NCBI GenBank assembly: GCA_910586925.1
Contig: CAJUKG010000001.1
Span: forward strand, 223,064 to 287,063
Source: an uncultured Christensenellaceae bacterium
GTDB lineage: Bacteria > Bacillota > Clostridia > Christensenellales > Pumilibacteraceae
Reading direction: 5' to 3'
Length of the DNA stretch: 64,000 nt
Both the position numbers and the translations under genes were made by a program. The number at the start of each line of letters is the position of its first letter. The first letter of the stretch is position 1. The notes under the pieces are model-generated. The model worked only from the letters and a program-made list of their open reading frames with translations, ran no database searches and was not told the origin of the DNA. Shown one piece after another: positions 7,963 to 17,002 of this stretch.

Positions 7963-9405
7963 ATGGCAGGTAAAGACAGGTTTGTCAATCAGATAGCAGA
8001 TATAAATACCGACTACACGCAGTGGTACACCGACGTGTGCCTTAAGTCGGAACTGTGCGATTACGGTCCGGTCAAGGGCACTATGGTTTTTCGCCCGTAC
8101 GGCTATGCTATTTGGGAGCGTATCCAAGCGGAGGCGGATAGGCGGTTCAAGGCGCACGGCGTCGTGAACGCGTATTTTCCCATGCTCATTCCGCAGTCTT
8201 TTCTCATGCGCGAGGCGGAACACGTCGAAGGGTTCGCGCCCGAAGTCGCGACGGTGACGCACGTCGGCAATACCGAGCTTGGCGAAAAACTCGTTCTTCG
8301 CCCGACTTCCGAAACGATCATCGGCAATATGTATTCCAAGTGGATAGATTCGTACCGCGATCTGCCGCTCAAGCTCAATCAGTGGGCGAACGTCGTGCGT
8401 TGGGAAAAGACGACGCGCCCGTTCCTGCGCACCAGCGAATTTTTGTGGCAGGAGGGACATACCGTTTTCGCAACGCCCGAGGAGGCGAACGGCGACGCGC
8501 TCGAAATGCTCGAAGTGTATCGCGAGATAGCGCGCGACGTGCTCGCGCTTCCCGTGCTTACCGGCAAAAAGTCCGAAAAGGAAAAGTTCGCGGGCGCGGT
8601 CGCGACCTACGGCATGGAAGCGATGATGAAAGACGGCAAGAGCTTGCAGTCGGGTACTACGCACTATCTCGGCGACAATTTTGCCAAAGCGTTCGACATT
8701 AAATTCTTGGACAAGGACGGCACGCATAAATACGTGTTCCAAGCGAGCTGGGGCATTTCCACGCGGCTCATCGGCGCGATCATTATGGCGCACGGCGACG
8801 AGCGCGGACTGTGCCTGCCGCCGCCCGTCGCGCCTTACCAAGCCGTCATTATCCCCATCGGCGCGACCAAAAATCCCGCAGTGGGCGAGGCGGCGGAAAA
8901 ACTCAAAACCGAGCTTCTCGCCGCGGGGTTGCGCATTACTCTCGACGACCGCGATCAGTCGCCCGGATTCAAGTTCAATCATTGGGAGCTTCGCGGCGTG
9001 CCGCTTCGCGTCGAGCTTGGCGGGCGCGATCTCGAGGCGGGTGTCGTCACCGTTTGCCGACGCGACACGGGTGAAAAATTCACTTTGCCTTTTGACGGGC
9101 TTGCGCCGCGCATTGCCGCGCTTTTGGACGAGATCACCGTTCATATGTACGATAAAGCCAAGGCGCACACAGATTCGCATATCGTGCCCGTAAGCTCGCT
9201 CGACGAAATGGGCACCGCGCTCGACGGCGGGAATTTCTGCGACGCGTATTGGTGCGGCGACCGCGCTTGCGAAGACGCGATCAAAGAGAAGTTCGCCGCC
9301 ACTTCGCGCGTCATGCACGAGGATCAGTCGCAGGCGGGCAAGCATAAGTGCGTTTGCTGCGGCAAAAAGGCAAAACACAGGATCTATTTCGCAAGAGCGT
9401 ATTGA
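7963..9405 (+). CDS. proS: Prolyl-tRNA synthetase, class 3 (archaeal/eukaryal-like)
   Basis: 480 residues. It charges tRNA-Pro with proline using ATP. The length and sequence match the ProS3 type: no inserted editing domain between motifs 2 and 3, and a C-terminal extension ending in tyrosine (FARAY). Class II motifs are visible: motif 2 around VRWEKTTRPFLRTSEFLWQE, with the TSE region LRPTSETII before it, and motif 3 in the GISTRLIGAIIMAHGDERGL segment. An anticodon-binding domain follows, then the C-terminal zinc-site cysteines CVCCGKKAK. RBS GCGAGG precedes the ATG. It is a single-gene unit followed by a strong terminator. Confidence 0.96.
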   Translation: MAGKDRFVNQIADINTDYTQWYTDVCLKSELCDYGPVKGTMVFRPYGYAIWERIQAEADRRFKAHGVVNAYFPMLIPQSFLMREAEHVEGFAPEVATVTHVGNTELGEKLVLRPTSETIIGNMYSKWIDSYRDLPLKLNQWANVVRWEKTTRPFLRTSEFLWQEGHTVFATPEEANGDALEMLEVYREIARDVLALPVLTGKKSEKEKFAGAVATYGMEAMMKDGKSLQSGTTHYLGDNFAKAFDIKFLDKDGTHKYVFQASWGISTRLIGAIIMAHGDERGLCLPPPVAPYQAVIIPIGATKNPAVGEAAEKLKTELLAAGLRITLDDRDQSPGFKFNHWELRGVPLRVELGGRDLEAGVVTVCRRDTGEKFTLPFDGLAPRIAALLDEITVHMYDKAKAHTDSHIVPVSSLDEMGTALDGGNFCDAYWCGDRACEDAIKEKFAATSRVMHEDQSQAGKHKCVCCGKKAKHRIYFARAY

Positions 9406-9412
9406 TCGAATA

Positions 9413-9545
9413 AAAATTAATAATTAATGATTAAAAATTGAGGATACGATTAAGAGATTTCTCCGCTCGCTTCGCTCGGTCGAAATGACAGCGGGGGAGC
9501 GGTGTTCGTCGCGAGCGGTCGAAATGACGGGCGGAAACGGTTGTA
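9413..9545. repeat. AT-rich run plus family B dispersed repeat
   Basis: An AATTAATAATTAATGATT-type run is followed by copies of GATTTCTCCGC...TTCGCTCGGTCGAAATGACAG. The same unit recurs near 18601-18722, 21298-21352, 22256-22330, 26690-26805 and 59146-59232. It reads through spuriously on the minus strand as peptides with SEE/SEAKNL. No gene is seen. Confidence 0.75.
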
Positions 9546-9571
9546 ACGAATAATGAAAAATCGTTAATTGC

Positions 9572-9606
9572 AAAAAGCCCGCGCAAGATACTTGTGCGGG
9601 CTTTTC
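9572..9606. terminator. Bidirectional terminator between proS and the DUF2188 gene
   Basis: The arms AAAAGCCCGCGCAAG and CTTGTGCGGGCTTTT enclose an ATA loop. The A and T tracts at the two ends allow termination from both convergent genes. Confidence 0.88.
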
Positions 9607-9623
9607 GTATGCGGTAGGTTGCT

Positions 9624-10826
9624 TTACAGTTTTTGGAATTTGCCGTCTTTTTTGTGGACTACGAGCTGGGCGTGCAGACGTTTCGCGAGGTCTTTCGCGA
9701 GCGTCAACGCTTCCTGCTTCGTTGCGGTGCGTCTGTGGGCGCGGGTGGTGTCCGAACGGTAAATTACCCAATTCGCTTTGGTGCGGTCGTATTTGAGCGT
9801 CACTTTGACCGCCGACGTGGCGTCGCCGTAGTCGTTGTATACTTCGTCCTCGTCGTCATCGTCGATGCGTTGCGGTTCGGGGATCTTGGGAGCTTTGTCG
9901 GCGCGTACGAGCCGCACGTCGGGTTGGGGCTTGGATTGCGCTCGCGTTGCGGTGCGCGGTTCGGTTTTGGGCGTTACCGTGCGCGCCGTCGCGGCGGACG
10001 GCGTTGCGGACTTGAGTCGCGCGTTCTCCGATTGCAACGCGTTGATTTGTTTTTGAAGTTCGGTATTGTCGCGGCTCAAAGCGTTCATGCGAACGTACAG
10101 CTCGCCGTTGTCCGATTTGTGCGTGCTGTTCGCTTGCATGAGCAGTTCGCCAAGCTCGTCGATGCGCTTGTTTTTCTCGTCGATGGTTGCGTCGAGTTCG
10201 TCGATTTGCTTTTGTTGCTCCGCAGTTTTGTTTTGCAAGCCGTCGAGTTCGGCGCGAAGTTCGTCGGCTTGTGCTTTGAGTTCGAGGGTCTGCGCGTTCG
10301 CCGCGTTCTCGTCGCCTTGCTCGGCGAATATTTCGGCGTATTCGTTTCGGACCTGCGCTTCGACGTCTTCGCGAAGCTCGGCTTCGATTTGTGCGCGGAG
10401 TTGCGGCTCGAGTTCCGCTTTCGCTTCCGCCTTGATCGCTTCCGTATCGACGGGGGCGGTATAGTTTTGCTCCGCGTCGGCGGTTTGACCGTTCGCTTGC
10501 ATTTCTTCGCGAAGTTCCGCTTCTATTTGAGCGCGGAGCTGCGGTTCGAGTTCCGCACGCGCTTCCGCTTTGATCGCTTCGACATCCGCGCCGTCGCCCG
10601 AGGCGTTGCCTGCGAGCACGGAGTCGGTGTACGCGCGGTTATTGGCGTTTTCGCGTTCGAGCGTCTTTATGCGTTTTTTCTTCTTTTTGCCGCTCACCGC
10701 CGCCGCGATTATCGTGATGAGCAACACTATCAAAAGCGCGGCGGCGACTATTATGAACAGTCCGAAGAAATCGGGTGCCGACGCCCAGCCGAGTGTTTTG
10801 GTAAAAATGTCGTTTAGTGCTTGCAT
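9624..10826 (-). CDS. Membrane-anchored coiled-coil protein with C-terminal DUF2188 domain
   Basis: 400 residues. One N-terminal transmembrane segment (about 20-45) is followed by a KKKKKR stop-transfer patch. The rest is therefore probably cytoplasmic. Residues 80-275 form a long charged coiled coil that includes a duplicated block of about 27 residues (EAIKAEARAELEPQLRAQIE and EAIKAEAKAELEPQLRAQIE). A Thr/Pro-rich linker with an acidic patch DDDDEDE leads to a C-terminal DUF2188/YegP-like domain (about 345-400: WVIYRS...A.TKQEALTLAKDLAKR...VVHKKDGKFQ). The start at 10826 is supported by GGAGGG upstream and by an excellent promoter. Function is unknown, and a scaffold role at the membrane is possible. 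The long plus-strand frame over the same bases is Arg/Phe-rich and spurious. Confidence 0.85.
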   Translation of the reverse strand: MQALNDIFTKTLGWASAPDFFGLFIIVAAALLIVLLITIIAAAVSGKKKKKRIKTLERENANNRAYTDSVLAGNASGDGADVEAIKAEARAELEPQLRAQIEAELREEMQANGQTADAEQNYTAPVDTEAIKAEAKAELEPQLRAQIEAELREDVEAQVRNEYAEIFAEQGDENAANAQTLELKAQADELRAELDGLQNKTAEQQKQIDELDATIDEKNKRIDELGELLMQANSTHKSDNGELYVRMNALSRDNTELQKQINALQSENARLKSATPSAATARTVTPKTEPRTATRAQSKPQPDVRLVRADKAPKIPEPQRIDDDDEDEVYNDYGDATSAVKVTLKYDRTKANWVIYRSDTTRAHRRTATKQEALTLAKDLAKRLHAQLVVHKKDGKFQKL

Positions 10827-10871
10827 ATTCTATCAGCCCTCCGTTGTCGAATGAAATATATATTTGCAAAT

Positions 10872-10900
10872 ATTATAGCACGTTTAATGTGTTTTGTCAA
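10872..10900 (-). promoter_or_regulatory. Consensus promoter of the DUF2188 gene
   Basis: On the minus strand: TTGACA (10900-10895), 17-bp spacer, TATAAT (10877-10872). Both hexamers are perfect. Confidence 0.9.
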
Positions 10901-11015
10901 TAGCCGGACGGTCGATATTTTACGTATATTTCGCCGTCGACGTTTGACCCCGCGGCTTCGTACCGCGCGATTCGGCGGCAAATACGCCGATATACGGCAT
11001 TGTGCGCGTCTTTGC

Positions 11016-11044
11016 TTGACAAAAATCCGCAAAGCGGTTATTAT
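11016..11044 (+). promoter_or_regulatory. metK promoter
   Basis: TTGACA (11016-11021), 17-bp spacer, TATTAT (11039-11044). The predicted leader is about 55 nt, too short for a SAM riboswitch, and none is visible. Confidence 0.85.
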
Positions 11045-11106
11045 ATCGGTATATATTATATTTGTTTGCGCCGCGGTTTAGTATTTGCGGCAAAATGCGA
11101 GGCTTT

Positions 11107-12276
11107 ATGAACGACAGAATAATTTCTTCGGAAAGCGTTACCGAAGGACATCCCGACAAAGTTTGCGACTATATCGCGGACGCCATTCTCGACGCCGCGC
11201 TCGAAAAGGACGCGGGTAGCCGTATCGCATGCGAGGTGTGTTGCGCGACGGGACTTGCCGTCGTGCTCGGCGAGTTCGACACCGCGACCGATTTTATCGA
11301 CGTGCAGAAAATAGCGCGGTCCACTATAGCCGAAGTGGGGTATACCGATCCCGCGCTCGGTTTCGACGCGCACACCTGCGCGGTGCTCAACTGCATCAAC
11401 GGGCAATCGCCAGACATTGCGCAGGGCGTTGTGAAATCGCTCGAGGCGCGTACCATGCGCTCCAAAGACAAGTTCGACGCGGTGGGTGCGGGCGATCAAG
11501 GCATGATGTACGGTTATGCGTGTTCGGAAACGGACAGTCTTATGCCCATGCCGATCACCCTCGCGCACTCGCTTACCCGTCGGCTCGCCGAAGCGCGCAA
11601 GTCGGGCGAGCTTGGCTTTTTGCGCCCTGACGGCAAAGCCATGGTGTCGCTTGCTTACGAAAACGGCGTGCCCGTCGGAGTGAAAACGGTGGTCGTTTCC
11701 GCGCAACATTCGCCCGAAGCGGACCGCAAAATGCTCGAGGAGGGCATTGTCGAATGTGTTGTTAAAAAGGTAGTGCCCGCAAAGCTCCTCGCGGGCGCGG
11801 AGATACTCGTCAATCCGACGGGGCGGTTTGTCGTCGGCGGACCTGCGGGCGATACCGGCGTTACGGGCAGAAAGATAATCGTCGATACATACGGCGGCGC
11901 GATACCGCACGGCGGCGGTGCGTTCTCGGGTAAAGACGCGTCAAAGGTCGATCGCTCGGCGTCGTACTATGCGCGGTACGTGTGCAAAAATCTCGTTGCC
12001 GCGGGAGTATGCGACCGCGTGATGTTGCAGGTGGGGTACGCTATAGGCAAGGCGCGACCCGTTTCGCTTTTCGTCGATACGTACGGTACGGGCGACGACG
12101 CGAAGGTGCTCGGGATAGTGAACAAGGTGTTCGACTTCCGTCCCGCCGCGATAATAGACAGGCTCGGACTCGACAAGCCTATTTTCAAGCTGACCACGAA
12201 TTACGGGCATTTCGGAAAAAAGGAATTGCCGTGGGAAAAACTCGACGCGGTCGAGCGTATCCGCGCGGCGGTGTAG
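11107..12276 (+). CDS. metK: S-adenosylmethionine synthetase
   Basis: 389 residues, normal for bacterial MetK. It makes S-adenosylmethionine from methionine and ATP. The start at 11107 (MNDRIISSES) follows a GAGG site; an upstream in-frame ATG lacks one. Signatures: SSESVTEGHPDKVCD at residues 8-22, GAGDQGMMYGYA near 126-137, and the flexible active-site loop HGGGAFSGKDASKVDRSASY near 267-286. It is followed by recD2 after 6 bp, so the two are co-transcribed. No SAM-sensing leader is present. Confidence 0.97.
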   Translation: MNDRIISSESVTEGHPDKVCDYIADAILDAALEKDAGSRIACEVCCATGLAVVLGEFDTATDFIDVQKIARSTIAEVGYTDPALGFDAHTCAVLNCINGQSPDIAQGVVKSLEARTMRSKDKFDAVGAGDQGMMYGYACSETDSLMPMPITLAHSLTRRLAEARKSGELGFLRPDGKAMVSLAYENGVPVGVKTVVVSAQHSPEADRKMLEEGIVECVVKKVVPAKLLAGAEILVNPTGRFVVGGPAGDTGVTGRKIIVDTYGGAIPHGGGAFSGKDASKVDRSASYYARYVCKNLVAAGVCDRVMLQVGYAIGKARPVSLFVDTYGTGDDAKVLGIVNKVFDFRPAAIIDRLGLDKPIFKLTTNYGHFGKKELPWEKLDAVERIRAAV

Positions 12277-12282
12277 TTATTT

Positions 12283-14454
12283 ATGGACAAACTTTCCGGC
12301 ACGGTCGAAGAAATACGGTTCCGCAACGACGAGAACGGCTGGACGGTATTCGTTATAGACAGCGAGGGCGAACCCGTTACCGTTGCGGGTACCGTTCCGC
12401 AAATAACGCCCGGCGACTTCCTCGAGCTTGACGGCGAGTTTGTCATTCACCCCAAATTCGGCACGCAGTTCAAAGCGAGCGGCGCGTCGATCGCCGAGCC
12501 GCACACCGTGTACGGCATCGTGCGGTTTTTAGGCTCGGGACTGATAGAGGGAGTGGGCGAGAAAACGGCAGCGCGGATAGTGGATAAGTTCGGGCTTGAC
12601 ACTCTCGACGTTATCGAGAAAACGCCCGCACGGCTCGCCGAGATACGCGGCATAAGCGCGGCGAAAGCGGAAAAAATTTCAGAAGGTTTGAGTAAGCTCA
12701 AGCACGAGCGCGAAGCGATAGTATTCCTCACAGGCTACGGTATATCGGTAGGGCTTGCGCTCAAGCTGTACGCCGAGTACGGCGCGAACACCGTCGTGCG
12801 CGTCAAGGAAAATCCGTACGTGCTTGTCGAGGATATTTCGGGCGTCGGCTTTCTCACCGCCGACCGCATTGCGCAATCCATCGGCATAGAAAAGACGAGC
12901 GAATTTCGCATGCGTGCGGGGCTTTTGCACGCGCTGCATACGGCGTGCGAGAAAGAGGGCAACACATATCTTACCCGCGAGCGGCTCATGTCCGATGCCG
13001 AGAAACTTCTCGTCACGTACGACGCGGACGCGCTCGACGCCGCGCTCGACGGACTTCTCGTTTCGCGCAAAGTCGTCGTGCCGTTTGACGGCGCGGTGAT
13101 GGGCGAAACGTATTTCCGCACCGAGCGTGCCGTCGCCGCCAAAATGGTGAAGCGCATGGACTGCGCGGGCGTCGTCGCGAACGACGTTACCGGCATTATA
13201 GACAGGTTCGAGGCGCAACACGGGTTTAAGCTGCACGAGCTGCAACGCGCGGCGGTAGTGACGGCTGTGACGAGCGGTGCGTCGGTGATAACGGGCGGTC
13301 CCGGTACGGGCAAGACGACCATAATCGACTGCGTGCTGTTCGTGCTCGATGCGCTCGGTCAGACGGCGACCCTTCTCGCGCCCACGGGACGAGCGGCGAA
13401 GCGCATTACCGAGGGGTGCGGACGCGACGCGTCTACAATTCATCGCGAGATCCTCGGCATGGCGGACGGCGAGTGTATCGGTACGAACGCGGTAATAGTG
13501 GACGAGTTTTCGATGGTGGACATATTCCTGTTCAGAATGTTGCTCGACAAAATGCGCGAGGACACCAAGCTCGTCATAGTGGGCGACGCCGATCAGTTGC
13601 CGAGCGTCGGACCGGGCAACGTGCTTCGCGACCTCATAGCGAGCGGGCTTGTGCCCGTCACGCGGCTGTCGTTCATATACAGGCAAGCGGAAACGAGCCG
13701 TATCGCAGTGAGCGCGCACGACATCAACGCGGGCAGGCTTCCCGAGCTTACCGCAAAAGACGGCGATTTTTTCTTCTTTCGCACACGCACGCCGCAAGCC
13801 ACCGCCGACATGACGACGGAGCTTGTGACGACGCGCATCACGGGGTTCTGCGGAATAGATCCGTCGCGTATACAGGTAATAGCCGCGCTTAAGAACGGAC
13901 CGTGCGGGGTCAACGCGCTCAACAACAGATTGCAAAGCGCGCTCAACGGAAATTCGCCGCGAAAAGTCGCCGTGGGCGACATAACGTTCGCAGAAGGCGA
14001 CAGAGTGATGCACACCGTCAATAATTACGAACTCGAATGGCGGCGCGGCGCGGCGTCGGGTACGGGCGTGTTCAACGGCGATATAGGCACTGTGACGCAC
14101 GTGCACCCGACCGGCGAAATAGAAGTGGAGTTCGAGGACGGACGGATCGTCACGTACGGCGCGGACATTCGCGGGCAGCTTATACTTTCGTACGCGGTGA
14201 CGGTGCATAAAAGTCAGGGCTGTGAGTTCGACGCGATAGTAATGCCGATCGTGGGCGGCGCGCCCGTCATCATGACGCGAAACCTGCTGTACACCGCGAT
14301 CACCCGCGCGAAGAAAATGGCGGTACTCGTCGGCGACGAATACAACGTCAAGCGCATGGTGGATAATAACTACGTCGCCGAACGCTTTTCGGCACTCGCG
14401 ACGTTTATAGTAGATGCAAAAAAGAACATGACGAAACTGTTCGGCGATGCGTGA
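12283..14454 (+). CDS. recD2: RecD2-family 5'-3' DNA helicase
   Basis: 723 residues, typical of RecD2, the stand-alone RecD-like helicase of bacteria lacking RecBCD. The N-terminal OB-like region begins MDKLSGTVEEIRFRNDENGW. Helix-hairpin-helix motifs lie near 80-135 (IEGVGEKTAARI, IRGISAAKAEKI). The SF1B helicase core has Walker A GGPGTGKTT near 338-346 and Walker B VIVDEFSMVD near 404-413, followed by GDADQLPSVGPGNVLRD and IYRQ. The C-terminal UvrD-like part carries YAVTVHKSQGCEFD and TRAKK. It acts in DNA repair and replication-fork processing. It lies 6 bp downstream of metK. Confidence 0.95.
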   Translation: MDKLSGTVEEIRFRNDENGWTVFVIDSEGEPVTVAGTVPQITPGDFLELDGEFVIHPKFGTQFKASGASIAEPHTVYGIVRFLGSGLIEGVGEKTAARIVDKFGLDTLDVIEKTPARLAEIRGISAAKAEKISEGLSKLKHEREAIVFLTGYGISVGLALKLYAEYGANTVVRVKENPYVLVEDISGVGFLTADRIAQSIGIEKTSEFRMRAGLLHALHTACEKEGNTYLTRERLMSDAEKLLVTYDADALDAALDGLLVSRKVVVPFDGAVMGETYFRTERAVAAKMVKRMDCAGVVANDVTGIIDRFEAQHGFKLHELQRAAVVTAVTSGASVITGGPGTGKTTIIDCVLFVLDALGQTATLLAPTGRAAKRITEGCGRDASTIHREILGMADGECIGTNAVIVDEFSMVDIFLFRMLLDKMREDTKLVIVGDADQLPSVGPGNVLRDLIASGLVPVTRLSFIYRQAETSRIAVSAHDINAGRLPELTAKDGDFFFFRTRTPQATADMTTELVTTRITGFCGIDPSRIQVIAALKNGPCGVNALNNRLQSALNGNSPRKVAVGDITFAEGDRVMHTVNNYELEWRRGAASGTGVFNGDIGTVTHVHPTGEIEVEFEDGRIVTYGADIRGQLILSYAVTVHKSQGCEFDAIVMPIVGGAPVIMTRNLLYTAITRAKKMAVLVGDEYNVKRMVDNNYVAERFSALATFIVDAKKNMTKLFGDA

Positions 14455-14491
14455 GGATCGTCGCGACTTCGAGTTTTTAAGGTAATGTTTT

Positions 14492-15343
14492 ATGAATACC
14501 AAACGCGAATACGATAAAAAGAAACTGATAATACTTCGCGCCGTGCTGATCGTTATAGGCGGCGCGGTGGGCGCGACGGCGGTGTGGCAGTATTTCGTAT
14601 ACTTCCCCGACGTTATGCGCAGCGAGTTCAAAGCGGTGTTTACCGTGGTGTCGGGAGTGGTGCTCGCCGCCATTCTCGGACTGTCCGCAAAGCCGTTTTA
14701 CAGGCTCGGCTCGGGCATTGCCGAGAGCGTGGGCGGAGTTGCGGCGCGACTCGGCGGCACGGGCGTCGCGGCGGTCGTTCTCGGGCTTGTCGCGGCGGTC
14801 GTCGCGGTACTGCTCGTCGATGCGGTTATGGCGACGTACGGAAAGATCTGGGCTGTGCGTATTCTCGCGGACATGCTCGTGTATATTATTTTCGCCGCGC
14901 TGTGCTGTCATGCTTTTACGCGGTGGCTGTCCGCGCCGGACGATACGGAAGAAGGCGATGAACTGAAACGCGGCTACCTGCTCGCGGCGGAGTGCCTTTC
15001 GGACGAGCGCGTGCTGTCGGCGGCGGAAGTCCTCGTAAACGTCAAGGTGGGCGAGTGCGCGTACAAAGCACTGTGTCTTGCGGGAGATGCGGACGGAGTG
15101 CGGCGGCTCGACAGGCTCGTCGCGCTCGGCGCGGCGGAACAAGTCCGTTGCAAAAAACAGTTCTCGACGAAAGAAGAATGTGTAGAATGGGAAAAAGCCA
15201 CGGCGGCGAAAAAACACTTAAAGTACGTTACTCCCGCCGATATTGCGGACGGCGACGTTACGCTCGCGCTGTTTGCTTCGCCGACGGACGATATACGCGC
15301 GAAGTATGCGGCGGACGCGCCGAATACGGATGAAAACGTATAA
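14492..15343 (+). CDS. YacL-like membrane protein, C-terminal PIN-like region degenerate
   Basis: 283 residues with four predicted transmembrane helices at about 11-37, 45-66, 92-113 and 119-143. Their spacing and short motifs (ILRAVLIVIGGAVGA, VLLVDAV, FAALCCHAF) resemble the membrane half of the YacL PIN/TRAM family. The following 110 residues align loosely with a PIN domain, but the expected DTS and DGRI acidic residues are replaced (LAAECLSDERV). No TRAM tail is obvious. Nuclease activity is therefore unlikely if the relation is real. ATG with a weak site (TTTTAAGGTAATGTTTT), 37 bp after recD2. A terminator follows. The family link is by eye only. Confidence 0.55.
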   Translation: MNTKREYDKKKLIILRAVLIVIGGAVGATAVWQYFVYFPDVMRSEFKAVFTVVSGVVLAAILGLSAKPFYRLGSGIAESVGGVAARLGGTGVAAVVLGLVAAVVAVLLVDAVMATYGKIWAVRILADMLVYIIFAALCCHAFTRWLSAPDDTEEGDELKRGYLLAAECLSDERVLSAAEVLVNVKVGECAYKALCLAGDADGVRRLDRLVALGAAEQVRCKKQFSTKEECVEWEKATAAKKHLKYVTPADIADGDVTLALFASPTDDIRAKYAADAPNTDENV

Positions 15344-15358
15344 AGAAAGGTGAGGAAT

Positions 15359-15392
15359 ACCGCTTGCGCGAGAATGTGCGCGGCGGTTTTTT
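15359..15392 (+). terminator. Rho-independent terminator after the YacL-like gene
   Basis: A GC-rich hairpin, ACCGC-TT-GCGC pairing with GCGC-GGCGGT with a one-base bulge, followed by TTTTTT at 15387-15392. Confidence 0.8.
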
Positions 15393-15426
15393 GTTGCGAG
15401 ATAGAGGAAGAAGCGGGTCAATATAA

Positions 15427-15455
15427 TTGACAAATCTTGCGGATTGATATATAAT
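15427..15455 (+). promoter_or_regulatory. Consensus promoter of the 15519 membrane-protein gene
   Basis: TTGACA (15427-15432), 17-bp spacer, TATAAT (15450-15455). Confidence 0.9.
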
Positions 15456-15518
15456 TTTCGTATAAGACGCCGCGGCGCATGTCGCGGTCGTCCGTATTCG
15501 TATTTTTCGGAGAGGCGA

Positions 15519-16964
15519 TTGGAAATCAGCGGTAAAAACGAAGGCAGATTGCAAAAGCTGGTGCTGTCGTGCGATATGTTCACTACAGGCTATTTCGTTA
15601 TGTGCTTGCTCTTTTTCGTGCCTTACGTTTCGACCATGTGCGGCAGTTTGGTCATGTGGTTTTTGCCGCTCGCTTGCATTATACCGTTTGCGGTCATGCC
15701 GCTTTTTTATATGCTCGTTCACCGTTTCGATACTTTGCTTTTCGGACGCTATCACCTCGTAATGCCCGTTTCGGGTTTTATCGCGGCGTTGTTTTTCGTT
15801 GTGGCTTGGAGCGGCAACGGCACGCCCGTAACGAGTGCGTGCCTTGTTTTCTTCGGCGCGGTGATCTTCGTGACTGCGGTGCTTTTGTATCGTTACTGCG
15901 CATTTTCGGTGCGTGCGAGGCTGCTCGGCGAAGACGTGACTGCGGCGTCGCCGTGGTCGATAGCATTTACGCTCGCGGGCGGGGTTGCGGCGATCGCCGT
16001 GTTTATCGCGTTTCTGCGGTACGACAGCGCAACGGCGCGGATCAATACGGCTTACGTGCTTGCGGGGGTGTGTTGCGTGCTCACCATCGTGCAGTACCTT
16101 TCCACTTATTACAGTATTCCGCGGCTTACCGGGAAAAGGGTGATGACGGTAAAAAACGTTTACCGTTCGTTCTTTTCGGGACTCGAACTGCGCACGTACG
16201 TTTCGGCGTTGCTTTTCGGCGGCGCGTTTGCGACCGTCACCGCGCTCGACATGTATCTGATCGCGACGGGGGAGAATGCGTTATCGCGCGTCGGCATTGC
16301 CGCTATCGTGTTCGTCTGCTGTTATGCTGTTGCGCAACTGCTTTGCGTGACGTTCGTAAAGCGGCGGAGCATAGCACTTTCCGCCGTCAATCTCGTCGTG
16401 TTCTGTCTTTCGGGCGTCGCGCTTATACTCGTCGCCGCGCTCTCGCTTTCGGGCAAGGCGTTCGACGCGTGCACGCTCGGAATAGCGGGGCTTGCGGGTC
16501 TTGGAGGCGCGATCACGACGCGTCAAACCAAACTGCGTTTTCTCACGATCAAACCGCGCGTCACGAGCGGCGTCGTGTTTATCCTGCTCGAACTGACTGC
16601 GTGCGCGTCGGCGTCGATCGCGCTGTTCTGTTGCACCGCGGTCGAAACCGCTTTCGTCGCGACGAATACGCTTTGGAGTTTTGTCGGCGGCGGCGCGCTC
16701 GTTCTCGCGCTCGCGATCGCCGCGTTCGTTTGCGCAGGCAAACGCCGCGTTCACCGCGACGACGCGCCCGCGCTCGAACTCGAACCAGACGGCGAGATAC
16801 TGCAGGGTATTGTTCAGGACGAAGAAGCTCGCGATAACGGCGTTTCCGACGGGAGTATGCCCGATGCCGACGAACGGCAAACGGCGGACGAACATTCGGA
16901 CGCCGAAAACCCCGTCGCCGATTCGGAAACAACCGAGAAAGAAGTCGGCGAGGACGAGAAATAA
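15519..16964 (+). CDS. Polytopic membrane protein with acidic tail, unknown
   Basis: 481 residues if the TTG at 15519 is used, which GGAGAGG just upstream supports. The upstream ATG at 15444 lies inside the promoter and the next ATG is 57 bp downstream. About ten hydrophobic helices cover residues 25-420, and a cytoplasmic tail of about 60 residues rich in Asp and Glu ends the protein. Small residues and occasional Arg/Lys occur in the helices, but no transporter signature was recognised. It could be a major-facilitator-like or lipid-related protein; neither can be claimed. It has its own perfect promoter and is followed after 38 bp by fhs. Confidence 0.75.
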   Translation: MEISGKNEGRLQKLVLSCDMFTTGYFVMCLLFFVPYVSTMCGSLVMWFLPLACIIPFAVMPLFYMLVHRFDTLLFGRYHLVMPVSGFIAALFFVVAWSGNGTPVTSACLVFFGAVIFVTAVLLYRYCAFSVRARLLGEDVTAASPWSIAFTLAGGVAAIAVFIAFLRYDSATARINTAYVLAGVCCVLTIVQYLSTYYSIPRLTGKRVMTVKNVYRSFFSGLELRTYVSALLFGGAFATVTALDMYLIATGENALSRVGIAAIVFVCCYAVAQLLCVTFVKRRSIALSAVNLVVFCLSGVALILVAALSLSGKAFDACTLGIAGLAGLGGAITTRQTKLRFLTIKPRVTSGVVFILLELTACASASIALFCCTAVETAFVATNTLWSFVGGGALVLALAIAAFVCAGKRRVHRDDAPALELEPDGEILQGIVQDEEARDNGVSDGSMPDADERQTADEHSDAENPVADSETTEKEVGEDEK

Positions 16965-17002
16965 CAAGTATTTTTACGCACGAAGCGTGCAAAGGAGTTT
17001 TT

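Noticed and set aside
9633..10817. 394-codon plus-strand frame over the DUF2188 gene
   Set aside because: Phe/Arg-rich without motifs, while the minus strand has a consensus promoter, a Shine-Dalgarno site and a recognisable C-terminal domain.
11045..11106. SAM riboswitch before metK
   Set aside because: The predicted leader is about 55 nt with no SAM-aptamer pattern.
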